Assembly (NCBI GenBank): GCA_028870845.1
Contig: JAGWOR010000016.1
Span: 1-50,295, forward strand
Origin: Gammaproteobacteria bacterium
GTDB lineage: Bacteria; Pseudomonadota; Gammaproteobacteria; Natronospirales; REEB76
DNA: 50,295 nucleotides
Direction of reading: 5' to 3'
The notes under the pieces are model-generated. The model had not been told where the DNA came from and made no database searches. It worked only from the letters and a program-made list of their open reading frames with translations. Within the stretch, counting starts at the first letter, position 1; the number at the start of each line of letters is the position of its first letter. Below, in pieces: positions 23,746 to 32,703 of the stretch. A program made the position numbers and the translations under genes.

Positions 23746-24855
23746 ATGAGCAATCGACTGGATAAAGTGCACGAGGTGCTGCTGATGGGCCCGGGGCCCT
23801 CGTGTGTCTACCCGGAAGTCTACCGGGCACTGGCCCGGCCCACCATCGGACATCTGGATCCGCTGTTCATCGACATCATGGACGAAGTCAAATCAGGTCT
23901 GCGCACGCTCATGCAGACCGCCAATACGGCGACCCTGCCCATGAGCGGCACCGGTTCGGCCGGCATGGAAGCCGGGTTCGCGAATCTGTTGGAAGCCGGC
24001 GATGCGGTGCTGGTGCTGGTCAATGGTGTGTTCGGCAAGCGCATGGCCGATGTGGCGGGGCGGCTGCAAGCCCGGGTGGATACGCTGGAATTCGATTGGG
24101 GCACGCCGGTGGCCGTGGAAGCGGTGGCCGAAAAGCTGGCCGACAAGCGCTACACACTGGTGGCCGTGGTGCACGCCGAGACTTCCACCGGCGTCTGCAA
24201 CCCGGTGGCCGGGATCGGCGCGCAGGTGAACCCCACGGGCGCTCTCTACCTGGTGGATGCGGTTACCAGCCTGGGCGGCATGCCGGTGTGCATGGATGAC
24301 TGGGGCGTGGATCTGCTGTACTCCGGCAGCCAGAAATGCCTGTCCTGCCCGCCGGGTCTGGCGCCGCTCAGCGCCTCGGAGCGCGCCCTGGCAAAACTCA
24401 AGGCGCGCCAGACCCGGGTGCCGAACTGGTATCTGGACCTGTCGCTGCTGTTGAGTTACTGGGATGGCGCGCGCCGCGCTTATCACCACACCGCGCCCAT
24501 CAACATGATCTACGCACTGCACCAGGCGCTGCAGTGCCTGTTGGACGAGGGCCTGGAGCAAGTGTTCGAGCGCCACCGCCGGGTGCACAGGCTGCTGGTG
24601 GCGGAACTCGGCAAGCTGGGACTGGAGATGCTGGTGGCCGCGGAGTACCGGCTGCCGATGCTGAATGCGGTGAAAGTGCCGCTGGGGGTGGATGAGGCCG
24701 GGGTGCGCGCGCGCCTGCTGGCCAGGCATCGCATCGAGATCGGCGCCGGACTCGGACCGCTGGCTGGCAAAATCTGGCGTATCGGTCTTATGGGGCACAC
24801 GGCGCGTGAACACAATGTGCATCGCCTGGTGGAAGCACTGCACGCCGAGCTGTGA
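23746..24855 (+). CDS. Class V aminotransferase (alanine-glyoxylate type)
   Basis: 369 residues from the ATG at 23746 (MSNRLDKVHEVLLMGPGPSC). The PLP fold shows MSGTGSAGMEAGFANLLEAG, VVHAETSTGVCNPV, the PLP Asp in LYLVDAVTSLGGMPV and the Schiff-base lysine K197 in YSGSQKCLSCPPGL. PAPINM-like HHTAPINMIYALHQAL and the late IWRIGLMGHTA are typical of the serine/alanine-glyoxylate aminotransferase group. It transfers an amino group between small 2-oxo acids such as glyoxylate or pyruvate; which one is not decided by sequence alone. It stands alone, with 243 bases to the next gene. Confidence 0.9.
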   Translation: MSNRLDKVHEVLLMGPGPSCVYPEVYRALARPTIGHLDPLFIDIMDEVKSGLRTLMQTANTATLPMSGTGSAGMEAGFANLLEAGDAVLVLVNGVFGKRMADVAGRLQARVDTLEFDWGTPVAVEAVAEKLADKRYTLVAVVHAETSTGVCNPVAGIGAQVNPTGALYLVDAVTSLGGMPVCMDDWGVDLLYSGSQKCLSCPPGLAPLSASERALAKLKARQTRVPNWYLDLSLLLSYWDGARRAYHHTAPINMIYALHQALQCLLDEGLEQVFERHRRVHRLLVAELGKLGLEMLVAAEYRLPMLNAVKVPLGVDEAGVRARLLARHRIEIGAGLGPLAGKIWRIGLMGHTAREHNVHRLVEALHAEL

Positions 24856-25098
24856 AATCCATACGCCTGGTGCGTAAATCATCCGCTGGGGATGCAAGCC
24901 CAGCCCGGCATGTGACAAGACTGCAATCCAGCTGTCGCCATTCTGTCCGCGTCGCGGACGAAGACCTGTGCAATCATGCTCGAGTACTGTGTATGCTTTC
25001 TGCAGCCGTCCGCGTCGAATCATGTTCGGACGCGCTGAAAGCCGTTGGCACCGGTTGCCAGCTGAATGCAAACCATGCAACTCTTGGATCACACGCGC

Positions 25099-27021
25099 AT
25101 GAAAATATCCAGAAACAGCACAGCAACCCGCGGCAAAATCGCGGTATTCGCCATGGCCATGGCGCTGCTGCATGCAGCGCCGGCTTTCGCGGAGGCACAA
25201 GCCACCGCTACGCCCATCCGGCATGTGATCCTGATCATCGGCGAGAACCGGACCTTCGACAACCTGTTCGCCACTTTCGTGCCGGCCAAAGGCCAGCGGG
25301 TGTGGAACCTGTTATCCGAGGGAATTATCACCGCCGATGGCGCCCCGGGTCCCAACTTCGATCGCGCCCGCCAGTGGCAGGCCAGCGCGACTTCGGCATA
25401 TTCGATCCATCCGCAGAAGGCCACGGCCTTTGCCCAACTGGGCCCCATTAGCACCTCTGGCACGCGTACCCATGCGCCGTTCGCCGGTAGCCGCGAAGCC
25501 GCCGCCGTGGAGCCGGGCTTGCCGCCGCACGATTACTGGCGGCTCACCGTGGGCGGCAGCGGCCTACCGGACGGTACGCGCATCGACCCGCGTTTTCCGG
25601 CGACCCTGCCGGCCGGGCCCTTCGCAATCAGCCGCTATCTGGGCGATCACGACTACAGCGGCGACCCGGTGCACCGCTTTTTCCAGATGTGGCAGCAAGC
25701 GGATTGCGATGCCGCCGCGGCCACATCCCGCAATCCCAGCGGCTGCCGTAACGATCTATTTGCCTGGGTGGAAGCCACGGTGGGCGCCGGTAGCAATGGA
25801 CGCCCGCAGCCGCCGCGGTATGCCGAACCCGGCAACCATGAAGGTGCCGTGGCCCTGGGTTTTTACAATATGCACAAGGGCGAGGTGCCGTACTTCGATG
25901 CCCTGGCGCATACCTATGCTCTCAACGACAACTACCACCAGGCGGTGATGGGCGGCACCGGCGCGAACCACATCGCCATCGGTTTCGGCACAGCCATCTA
26001 CTACGCCGGCGCTCACGGCGCGCCCGCCGTGCCGCCCGCGAACCAGATCGAAAATCCCAATCCGCAGCCGGGCAGCAACAATTTCTACACCCAGGATGGA
26101 TACGGCGGCGGTTCCTACGTGGAGTGTGCCGACCACAAACAGCCGGGAGTTGCCGCCATCAGCAAGTATCTCGCCGCGCTGCACTACCGTGTATTCCGCA
26201 GCGGCGATTGCCGGCCGGGCGCTTATTACATCGTCAACAATTACAGCCCGGGCTACCGGGGCGATGGCAGACCAGCGCCGCTGGGCGCGGATCATTTCAC
26301 GGTGCCGCCCAGCAGCCAGCAGAATCTCGGCCTGCTGCTGAGCCGCCACCAAATTTCCTGGCATTACTACGGCGAGGGCTGGGGCCAGGGCCGCGAACGC
26401 GGTGAAGGCGGAATGAACAATTTCTGCGATATCTGCAATCCGTTCCTATATTCGAAACAGATCATGACCAATGCGCGCCTGCGCAAGAATCTGCAGGGCA
26501 TCCGGGCCCTGTACCGCGACATCCAGCAAGCTACGCTGCCGGCGGTTGCCATCGTCAAACCGGATGGTTTCCTGGACGGCCACCCGGCCACCTCCAGGCC
26601 GGACTTGCTGGAAGGTTTCTGCCGCAAGATCATCGGCCTGGTGCAGGCCAATCCCGCCCTGTGGAAACACACCGCCATCCTGATCACCATGGACGAAGGC
26701 GGCGGCTACTATGACTCGGGCTACATCCAGCCGCTGGATTTCTTCGGCGACGGTACGCGTGTGCCGCTGATCGTGGTCTCGCCCTATTCACGCGGCGTGG
26801 GCATGGTGCATACCTACAGCGATCATGTCTCCTTCGATAAATTCGTGGAAGCCAACTGGAAACTGGCAAGCATTTCCCGTTGGAGCCGCGACAATCTTCC
26901 CAACCCGGTTTCCAGCCCCGCTAACCCGTATGTGCCGCTCAACACTCCCGCCATCGGCGACCTGATGGACATGTTCCGGTTTCCCCGCCGCCCATCCGCC
27001 CGCAACCAAAAGCACATCTAA
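25099..27021 (+). CDS. Secreted phosphoesterase (acid phosphatase/phospholipase C family)
   Basis: 640 residues from the ATG at 25099. A Sec signal (AVFAMAMALLHAAPAFAEAQ) is followed by the active-site opening VILIIGENRTFDNLFATF, in which Glu-Asn and the Thr nucleophile position are conserved in the AcpA/PLC branch of the alkaline phosphatase superfamily. The C-terminal metal-binding part is clear: ILITMDEGGGYYDSGY, TRVPLIVVSPYSRGVGMV and HTYSDHVSFDKFVEANWKL. A middle insertion holds a Cys pair (FCDICNPFLYSK). It probably hydrolyses phosphate esters or phospholipids in the periplasm or outside. It converges on the next gene, with a single base between stops. Confidence 0.9.
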   Translation: MKISRNSTATRGKIAVFAMAMALLHAAPAFAEAQATATPIRHVILIIGENRTFDNLFATFVPAKGQRVWNLLSEGIITADGAPGPNFDRARQWQASATSAYSIHPQKATAFAQLGPISTSGTRTHAPFAGSREAAAVEPGLPPHDYWRLTVGGSGLPDGTRIDPRFPATLPAGPFAISRYLGDHDYSGDPVHRFFQMWQQADCDAAAATSRNPSGCRNDLFAWVEATVGAGSNGRPQPPRYAEPGNHEGAVALGFYNMHKGEVPYFDALAHTYALNDNYHQAVMGGTGANHIAIGFGTAIYYAGAHGAPAVPPANQIENPNPQPGSNNFYTQDGYGGGSYVECADHKQPGVAAISKYLAALHYRVFRSGDCRPGAYYIVNNYSPGYRGDGRPAPLGADHFTVPPSSQQNLGLLLSRHQISWHYYGEGWGQGRERGEGGMNNFCDICNPFLYSKQIMTNARLRKNLQGIRALYRDIQQATLPAVAIVKPDGFLDGHPATSRPDLLEGFCRKIIGLVQANPALWKHTAILITMDEGGGYYDSGYIQPLDFFGDGTRVPLIVVSPYSRGVGMVHTYSDHVSFDKFVEANWKLASISRWSRDNLPNPVSSPANPYVPLNTPAIGDLMDMFRFPRRPSARNQKHI

Positions 27022-27022
27022 G

Positions 27023-27475
27023 TCACAGCTTGTGAAGCCCGTCGGCATACCTGGCTGTCAATACATTGACGTGGGAGAACCACGAGCCGCGCCAGCGCGC
27101 GGTTTTTTCATCGGCTGTCAGCAGCCTGAGCGAGATGCTCTGCTGCGCCGTGAAATTTTTTGCGCCGCGCACGCAATGTGCATTGATGGCGGCATATAAC
27201 CGCCCGCCATCGGCGTAAAACGCGCCGATGAGCACGCCGCATCTGCGGCACGACAGGAATTCGGCCTGGCTGCTGCCCTGGCGGTAACTGCCACGCAGGC
27301 CGGCATCCTGGATCCAGACAGCCACCGAGCCTTGCGGATCGGAGACATAGGCTGCATTGTGCCTGCGGCAAAAATCACAGTCGCAGGCGCGCGGCGCGTA
27401 GCTAGCCGGCGTCACGGAAAGCTCCAGGTCCACGAGGATATTGCCGCAATGGCAGCCGCCATTGATTCTGTTCAT
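27023..27475 (-). CDS. GFA/CENP-V family zinc protein
   Basis: 150 residues from the ATG at 27475 (MNRINGGCHCGNILVDLEL). GGCHCG, then ACDCDFCRRH and later SCRRCGVLIGAFY give the Cys set of the GFA fold, which binds two zinc ions. Some members were proposed to speed glutathione-formaldehyde adduct formation, others are uncharacterised, so only the fold is firm. The frame is open to 27631, but that extension has no similarity. It is divergent from the DoxX gene across 245 bases. Confidence 0.85.
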   Translation of the reverse strand: MNRINGGCHCGNILVDLELSVTPASYAPRACDCDFCRRHNAAYVSDPQGSVAVWIQDAGLRGSYRQGSSQAEFLSCRRCGVLIGAFYADGGRLYAAINAHCVRGAKNFTAQQSISLRLLTADEKTARWRGSWFSHVNVLTARYADGLHKL

Positions 27476-27636
27476 GAACCGACTGCTCCCTGTCTGGTAC
27501 CGGCATTCGCCAGTACCATGGCGTGCAACGCCGTCCTGCGCCGGATACCCTGTATTGCAGCCGGCGCTGCCAGTGAAATAATCGCATGGTTGGCGTCCGG
27601 CCGTCCATATGCAGACCGGAATGTCTCTCAATATCC

Positions 27637-27656
27637 CTGACTGGTAAACTGGTCAG
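27637..27656 (+). promoter_or_regulatory. Operator-like repeat upstream of the doxX-like gene
   Basis: CTGACTGGTAAACTGGTCAG combines an inverted repeat (CTGAC/GTCAG, ten bases apart) with a direct repeat ACTGGT-AA-ACTGGT. It lies 65 bases before the DoxX ATG, where a regulator could act. There is no known regulator gene next to it; this is a pattern observation only. Confidence 0.3.
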
Positions 27657-27720
27657 AGCGGTCTGGCTCAGCCGGCCGGAATCCGGCTGCAAATACTGCT
27701 TCTTAACCAAGGGAATAATC

Positions 27721-28122
27721 ATGAAAAACCCTGTGCATGCTTTTTTTACGTTGCTAGGCCGTCTGTGTGTTGCCGCCATTTTCCTGTATGGCGGTAGTGA
27801 CAAAATCGCGAACTACAGGCTGATATCGAAGCTTATGGACGCCCACCATGTCAGCGGTCATTTGCTGCCCTTGGTGATCGCACTGGAACTGGGCGGCGGG
27901 CTGGCGCTGGCGCTGGGCGCCTTCACGCGGGTGATGGCGCTCGCGCTCGCGGTGTTTTCCGTGGCTGCCATCAGTATCTTTCTTCTGCCGCCCGCGAACT
28001 CCACCATGCTGGTGGTGGTACTGGCGGAGTTGGGTATGTTGGGCGGACTGCTGGGCTGCGCGGCCTGGGGACCTGGTGCCTGGAGCCTCGACCACCTGTG
28101 GTTCCGTAAAACCGGACAATGA
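27721..28122 (+). CDS. DoxX-family inner-membrane protein
   Basis: 133 residues with four helices. The DoxX hallmarks are LLGRLCVAAIFLYGGSDKIA at the N-terminus, ALELGGGLALALGAFTRVMA in helix 2-3 and LGMLGGLLGCAAWGPGAWSL near the end. The ATG at 27721 has AAGGGA upstream. DoxX proteins are membrane subunits linked to redox stress or quinone-linked oxidoreductases; the partner here is unknown. It probably leads a unit with the DinB-fold gene 28 bases downstream and the small membrane gene after that. Confidence 0.88.
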   Translation: MKNPVHAFFTLLGRLCVAAIFLYGGSDKIANYRLISKLMDAHHVSGHLLPLVIALELGGGLALALGAFTRVMALALAVFSVAAISIFLLPPANSTMLVVVLAELGMLGGLLGCAAWGPGAWSLDHLWFRKTGQ

Positions 28123-28150
28123 ACGCACTGCTGTCATAGAGAATAGGTTC

Positions 28151-28693
28151 ATGCAGATGCGCGACTATGTGGTACTCATGTCCCGCTACAACCAGTGGAT
28201 GAACGAAAAGCTATACGCGGCGGCCGGATGCCTGAACCCGGTGGATTTCACCGCGCAACGGGGCGCGTTCTTCGGTTCGGTGTGCGGCACCTTGAATCAC
28301 ATCCAGGTGGCGGACATCATCTGGTTGAAACGCTTTGCGGGGCATCCGTCCGGACACGCCGCCCTGGAACCGGCGTGCGCGCTTCCCATGCCCTTGGCTC
28401 TCGACCAGGTGCTGCACGAGCAACTGGTGCCGCTTACTGAACAACGCAGGCTGCTGGACACTATCATCCGGCAATGGGCGGACTCGCTTTCCGATCAGGA
28501 CCTGGAGCAAGTGCTGCACTATGCCAATACCAAGGGCTTGGAATTAGACCGGCCCATGGCCGGCCTGGTCATACACTTTTTCAACCACCAGACCCATCAC
28601 CGGGGCCAGGCCTCCAGCTTGCTCATCCAGCTGGGCCAGGATGTGGGCGTGACCGACCTGGTGGCGATGCTTGCCGAACAACATCCCCGATAA
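28151..28693 (+). CDS. DinB-family (DUF664-like) metal-binding four-helix protein
   Basis: 180 residues. The opening MRDYVVLMSRYNQWMNEKLY, the first metal His in CGTLNHIQVADIIWLKR and the pair in VIHFFNHQTHHRGQASSLLI give the three-His site of the DinB/YfiT fold. The family name is unrelated to DNA polymerase IV. Known relatives are thiol-dependent transferases using bacillithiol, mycothiol or glutathione, but most are uncharacterised. It sits 28 bases after the DoxX-like gene and 11 bases before the small membrane gene, all in one direction. Confidence 0.87.
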   Translation: MQMRDYVVLMSRYNQWMNEKLYAAAGCLNPVDFTAQRGAFFGSVCGTLNHIQVADIIWLKRFAGHPSGHAALEPACALPMPLALDQVLHEQLVPLTEQRRLLDTIIRQWADSLSDQDLEQVLHYANTKGLELDRPMAGLVIHFFNHQTHHRGQASSLLIQLGQDVGVTDLVAMLAEQHPR

Positions 28694-28704
28694 CCGCTTG
28701 CTGC

Positions 28705-29100
28705 ATGGCCTATCGCCCCACTTCCATCACTGTAATCGGCTGGTTCGAGACCGTCATCGGCCTGCTGGGTGCATTGACCCTGACGATCAGGCCGGGGGAG
28801 GAATCCATGACCGGCATGCTGCAATCAATGCTGCGCTTTCATCCGCCCACGGCCGCCGTGTATGTCGGAAACCTCCTCGGTGTGTGCGTGACTCTGGCCT
28901 GCGGCATCGGACTGTTGAAGCGCCAGAACTGGGCGCGTTATCTGTACCTGGGCTGGTCGTTGCTGAGCGATGTCTATTTTGTGATTGTTTTCCAGACTTA
29001 CGTATTATTCTTTTTCATCCCTTCTTTTTTGCTCACCCTGGTGATTATCTTTTTTCTGTTTACCCCGACAGCCAGGAAATATTTTACCGCTCACGAATGA
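28705..29100 (+). CDS. Small four-helix membrane protein, unknown function
   Basis: 131 residues from the ATG at 28705. Hydrophobic helices are ITVIGWFETVIGLLGALTL, VGNLLGVCVTLACGIGLLK, LYLGWSLLSDVYFVIVF and FIPSFLLTLVIIFFLF. The tail TPTARKYFTAHE is a form I associate with small membrane proteins whose C-terminal part resembles a DUF2127-like segment, but I cannot place it firmly. It begins 11 bases after the DinB-family gene and likely shares its message with the DoxX-like gene. It converges on the protease gene, which ends 23 bases away. Confidence 0.7.
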   Translation: MAYRPTSITVIGWFETVIGLLGALTLTIRPGEESMTGMLQSMLRFHPPTAAVYVGNLLGVCVTLACGIGLLKRQNWARYLYLGWSLLSDVYFVIVFQTYVLFFFIPSFLLTLVIIFFLFTPTARKYFTAHE

Positions 29101-29123
29101 CGGCTTCGGCGCACGGCTGCGTC

Positions 29124-30125
29124 TCAGGTTGGATGGGCAACCGTTTGCGGCCTGCAGGCGGGCCGGTGCTCGGGATAGCCGCTGTCCTTGAGGAAGGCCT
29201 TGAAATCCGTCACTCGCAGCATGGCTTTAAGCGCCGCCAGCTTGTTGTTTGCCCGGTCGTAGAAAGTCTGGTCAATGCGGTAACCCAGCCAGTAGCCCAT
29301 GTCCGGCGGCCAGCCGGTGTCGGGGTGGTGGTTGTACATCCACGGCCCGGTGGTGGTCATGGCCAGCTCACTGGCGAAGCGGGCCGCCAGCTCATCCTCG
29401 TGCGGGCAGCCATAGCGCCAGCGGTCGGTGTACTGGCGCAGGTCGGGTTCTGGCAGGGTCAGGGAGGCGATGAAATCAGCCGTGCCCTCGGTGATCACGT
29501 CCTGCAGCAGGCTGGCGTGTTCGCCTGGCTGGAAGGTTTGATTGAAATGGATGGTTTCGTGCACCACCGCGAACGGCACGAAGCTGGGATAGGTCTTGTT
29601 GTAGCTGTAGGGCGTGCCGGGCGGGGTGGCGAACATTTCGGCCGCCAGGATGATGCCGTGATCGGAGTTCATGCCGGCGCCGCGCTGGGGCCCCACCACG
29701 AAATACACGTGATTCGGAAAGCGGATGTCCGGGTATAGGGCCTTGAGCCGGTGGAAGGCCGCCTCGATCACCGGTTTCTGGTCCACCACTTGCCCGATAT
29801 AAGGCCGTACTTTTTCGTAATAGTCGCGGTTCTGTTCCACATGCTGCGCCAGGCTGGCCGCAGTCACATGCCGCTGGGCAAGAAAATCCCTGAGACCCTG
29901 GCTGGCGCGATCAACGTATTCCCGCTGGTAGACCGTGGTGCGCTTTGCCAGCGGCAACTTGGCGGCAGCGTCGAACGCCTGCCAGAAGTGACTCACATCG
30001 GAGGTCACCACCAGCGCCTGGCTGGGATTGGTGGTCATGGCGGTGAAGCCGCAGAGCGGCAGCACCAGTCCGGGAATGGCGCTGAACATAAACAATACGA
30101 TCGCGATTTTTCTTGCGGTTTTCAT
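29124..30125 (-). CDS. DUF2268-like secreted zinc protease
   Basis: 333 residues. An N-terminal signal or anchor (IAIVLFMFSAIPGLVLPLCG) is followed by VVVHET-type motif FVPFAVVHETIHFNQTF, with H189-E190-H193 forming an HExxH site, and a downstream acidic partner E213 in DVITEGTADFIASL. This spacing is typical of DUF2268-type predicted zinc proteases related to gluzincins. The C-terminus contains PWMYNHHPDTGWPPDMGYWL. It should act in the periplasm or on the outer face of the inner membrane. The substrate is unknown. GGAGAG lies about 7 bases before the ATG. Confidence 0.8.
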   Translation of the reverse strand: MKTARKIAIVLFMFSAIPGLVLPLCGFTAMTTNPSQALVVTSDVSHFWQAFDAAAKLPLAKRTTVYQREYVDRASQGLRDFLAQRHVTAASLAQHVEQNRDYYEKVRPYIGQVVDQKPVIEAAFHRLKALYPDIRFPNHVYFVVGPQRGAGMNSDHGIILAAEMFATPPGTPYSYNKTYPSFVPFAVVHETIHFNQTFQPGEHASLLQDVITEGTADFIASLTLPEPDLRQYTDRWRYGCPHEDELAARFASELAMTTTGPWMYNHHPDTGWPPDMGYWLGYRIDQTFYDRANNKLAALKAMLRVTDFKAFLKDSGYPEHRPACRPQTVAHPT

Positions 30126-30184
30126 GCTGCTCTCCAGTCAATCGTCAACACGCTGGCAGGATCGTGAACTTCCGGTAAATTCAG

Positions 30185-31939
30185 CTAGGCAATTTGCCCG
30201 TTCATGAACAGTTTACGCGCCTGCTCGCGCGCTTCCTGGGGTTCCAGCGCGCCGCTGGCCAGCGCATCTACTAATCTCGCCTTGTCGCGCATTCTCAGCG
30301 TCTGCCAGGCGGCTGCCACCTGCCGTGCCAGCTGCTGCAGCAGCCGGCGTTCGTCGGCGGTGTATTGCTCGGCGGGTCGCGGGCCGCAGACCAGCAAGCC
30401 CAGCAGATTGTTGTGCACCATGAGTGGGAAGGCATAACCATCGCCGCCCAGCGAGCTGTGGACTTTGTGGAGATCCACCTCCGCATCGCCGGCCCGCAAT
30501 TGCACCGCTGCGGGATCGTCATTGTGCATGCGTGCGGGGAACTCCCGCCGGCCCGCTGCGCGCACGCGCATACAGTCTGTGGCTGCGCACTCGTATAGCG
30601 CCACGCCCTCGGCGCCGGTATGCCGCTGCGCATTGTCCACTGCCTGGTCGAGCAGTTGTGCAAGATTTTCGATGAAGCCGCAGGTGCGGGCAAAGTCGCC
30701 AAGCGCGGCTTCGGCGCGGTATTTGCGCCGGAACACGAAGCGGTTGATCCAGCCCTCGACGCGCGTGCGCAGCGTGTGGATGGCGATGCCCAGCAGCAAC
30801 GGGATAACCAATTCCAGAAACAGGTTGGCGTTGCGCCCCAGGGCGGCGCGCTCCACAAAGGCGCTGAGGGCGGCAAATATGCCCACCACCAGGGCGATGA
30901 GCACGCCGTACACCAGCGTGCGGTTCACCGCCACGCGCACGTCCACCAGCCGCTGGCGCAGCACCGCATAGGTGTAGCTGGCGAACAGCAAAATGATGAT
31001 CACGATCTTAACTTGCTGAAGCGCCGCGGTCAGTGCCGGATCTGAAAGATAGCTCACCATTTGATTGATACCCACGATGGGTACGATCAGCGCCGTGCTC
31101 CACAGCAGCCAGCGGACCCGGGGTCGGCGGGCGGCATCCACGCGGCCGTAACCCAGCATCAGGATCAGTAGCGGTATCAGCACCATCAGCACGATGGGCA
31201 GTCGTGTGAGCAGCAGCCAGTCGCCGCTGAGCAGCGAGTCGCCGGTGAACACCATTGCCGCGTAACGGCCTAGGTCGAGAACTGCATACGCTGACAGCAC
31301 CAGCGCATACACCAGGTGTATGCCCTGTCGTAGCCCTGGCTGCAGGCTGCTGCCGGTCAGGGCGTTAGCCATCAGATAGAAGCCGGAAAATCCCACGGCT
31401 CCATCCAGCAGCGTCTGCTGCAGGCCCAGTATGAAACCTGGCCAGGGCGCGGCGGGTATGAAGGAGAAACTGTCGCCGATGAGGATGGCGAACGTGAACA
31501 GGCTCAGTCCCCAGGCGGTCCAGTCCCGGCCGCGCCACAAGGTCAGCAAGCCCAGTAGCAGCTCGCTCAGCATCACCAGCACAAACAGTACCCGGCCCAG
31601 ATTCGAAGAAAACTGCGCTTGCGGCACGCTGTGCACGGGCACGGTAAAACGTTTACCGTCACGTTCCACCACCAGTTCGAGAATATGATCCGGCAGCGGG
31701 TTGGAGGTCACCAGCCAGGCACGGGTGGTGGCGGATTGCAGCCTGCCGTCCAGGACGTCGCCGGCCTGCAGGCCGGCCGGCAGCGGCACTTGCTGCAGCT
31801 GCGAGATGCGCCAGGTGCTGGCGCTGATCCGGGTAGTTTGAAATGGAATTGCATAGCTGTGGTTGAGCGATCGCAGCGCGCTTGCGCAAGTCAGCAGGGC
31901 CACCAGCGTCAGCAGGGAAAACCAGAAGTATTTACGCAT
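30185..31939 (-). CDS. Polytopic membrane protein with C-terminal GAF domain, no output domain
   Basis: 584 residues from the ATG at 31939. An N-terminal periplasmic part contains a PDZ-like turn (LPAGLQAGDVLDGRL). About eight helices follow, then the linker AVLRQRLVDVRVAVNRTLVY and RFVFRRKYRAEAALGDFART that typically lead into a GAF domain (about residues 410-560: GVALYECAATDCMRV to AFPLMVHNNLLGLLVCG). Such architectures usually continue into a histidine kinase or cyclase. Here the chain ends after the helix RLLQQLARQVAAAWQTLRM and a short tail, so it is a sensor without visible output. It may act through a partner. No cognate regulator gene is adjacent. Confidence 0.8.
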   Translation of the reverse strand: MRKYFWFSLLTLVALLTCASALRSLNHSYAIPFQTTRISASTWRISQLQQVPLPAGLQAGDVLDGRLQSATTRAWLVTSNPLPDHILELVVERDGKRFTVPVHSVPQAQFSSNLGRVLFVLVMLSELLLGLLTLWRGRDWTAWGLSLFTFAILIGDSFSFIPAAPWPGFILGLQQTLLDGAVGFSGFYLMANALTGSSLQPGLRQGIHLVYALVLSAYAVLDLGRYAAMVFTGDSLLSGDWLLLTRLPIVLMVLIPLLILMLGYGRVDAARRPRVRWLLWSTALIVPIVGINQMVSYLSDPALTAALQQVKIVIIILLFASYTYAVLRQRLVDVRVAVNRTLVYGVLIALVVGIFAALSAFVERAALGRNANLFLELVIPLLLGIAIHTLRTRVEGWINRFVFRRKYRAEAALGDFARTCGFIENLAQLLDQAVDNAQRHTGAEGVALYECAATDCMRVRAAGRREFPARMHNDDPAAVQLRAGDAEVDLHKVHSSLGGDGYAFPLMVHNNLLGLLVCGPRPAEQYTADERRLLQQLARQVAAAWQTLRMRDKARLVDALASGALEPQEAREQARKLFMNGQIA

Positions 31940-32235
31940 GCAGCATTCTCCGGCCGGCATTGCAGAACATCCAACCAGAACTCCGTTTCAATGATCGGTA
32001 TTATCCTTGGGTGTGAAACCTGTGGTTAGTGAGCATAGCATCCGCCGGCGTCGTTCCAAATGCCAGTGCATTGTGACGAACCGTGGCATTGAGGGGATGA
32101 AGCGCCGGCCGGCGGCATGATGCAGTTGTCATCCCTGTTTGCACAAGGAATCCGGTTAAATGCACTCAGACCAGTGGCGTTGCTGGACGGATTTCAAGGC
32201 AGTCGTGTTACGATCAATCAGAGGTATGAATTTTT

Positions 32236-32703
32236 ATGATGCACTTATTTCCCAATGGTTGGATCCACTACTTGCTGGGCGGACTGCTGATCGGCGCCGG
32301 TGTGTCCCTGAACTTCGTGTTCACCGGGCGGGTCACCGGCATGAGTTCGGTGTTCAGCGCCGGCTGGTCGTTTGTTTCGCAGCGCGCCTTTTTCCAGCAG
32401 GCCCGTTTCCTGGCCACGCGTTATTGGCGGCTGCTGCTGGCCTTGGGGGTGGTGCTCGGCGCGTTGCTGTGGCGCAGTTGGCTGGGGCCGTCCGCGGATA
32501 TCGCCACCGGTTTGCCCTGGTGGCGGTTGCTGGCCGGCGGCCTGCTCATTGGCTTCGGGGCGCGGCTTTCCGACGGCTGCACTTCCGGCCACGGCATCTG
32601 CGGGCTGGCTTCCCTGAGTCTGTCGTCGCTGCTGGCGGTCATAATCTTCCTGGCCACCGCCATCGTCAGCGTGCACCTGCTGATGAGCTTGGGGATGCGC
32701 TGA
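32236..32703 (+). CDS. YeeE/YedE-family sulfur transport protein, first half
   Basis: 155 residues and about four helices. GGLLIGAGVSLNFVFTGRVTGMSS and GFGARLSDGCTSGHGICG carry the Cys of the YeeE/YedE (TsuA-like) family, in which paired Cys residues pass thiosulfate or other sulfur compounds. The family often occurs as a split pair, as here, with the next gene supplying the second half. The TGA stop overlaps the next ATG (TGATG). GAGG lies 11 bases before the first of two consecutive ATGs. Related pairs are also linked to persulfide handling and detoxification. Confidence 0.88.
   Translation: MMHLFPNGWIHYLLGGLLIGAGVSLNFVFTGRVTGMSSVFSAGWSFVSQRAFFQQARFLATRYWRLLLALGVVLGALLWRSWLGPSADIATGLPWWRLLAGGLLIGFGARLSDGCTSGHGICGLASLSLSSLLAVIIFLATAIVSVHLLMSLGMR

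Noticed and set aside
24945-25030. Repeated GTCCGCGTCG and nearby AATCATG between aminotransferase and phosphoesterase genes
   Set aside because: Only two short, imperfect copies with small hairpins; too little for a repeat element, CRISPR or mobile element.
23893-25224. 443-residue minus-strand open frame across the aminotransferase
   Set aside because: Shadow of the class V aminotransferase in GC-rich DNA; no domain recognisable.
32160-32702. Plus-strand frame extending the DUF6691-like protein upstream to 32160
   Set aside because: That part runs through the YeeE gene in another frame and lacks similarity; the TGATG overlap at 32701-32705 gives the true start.
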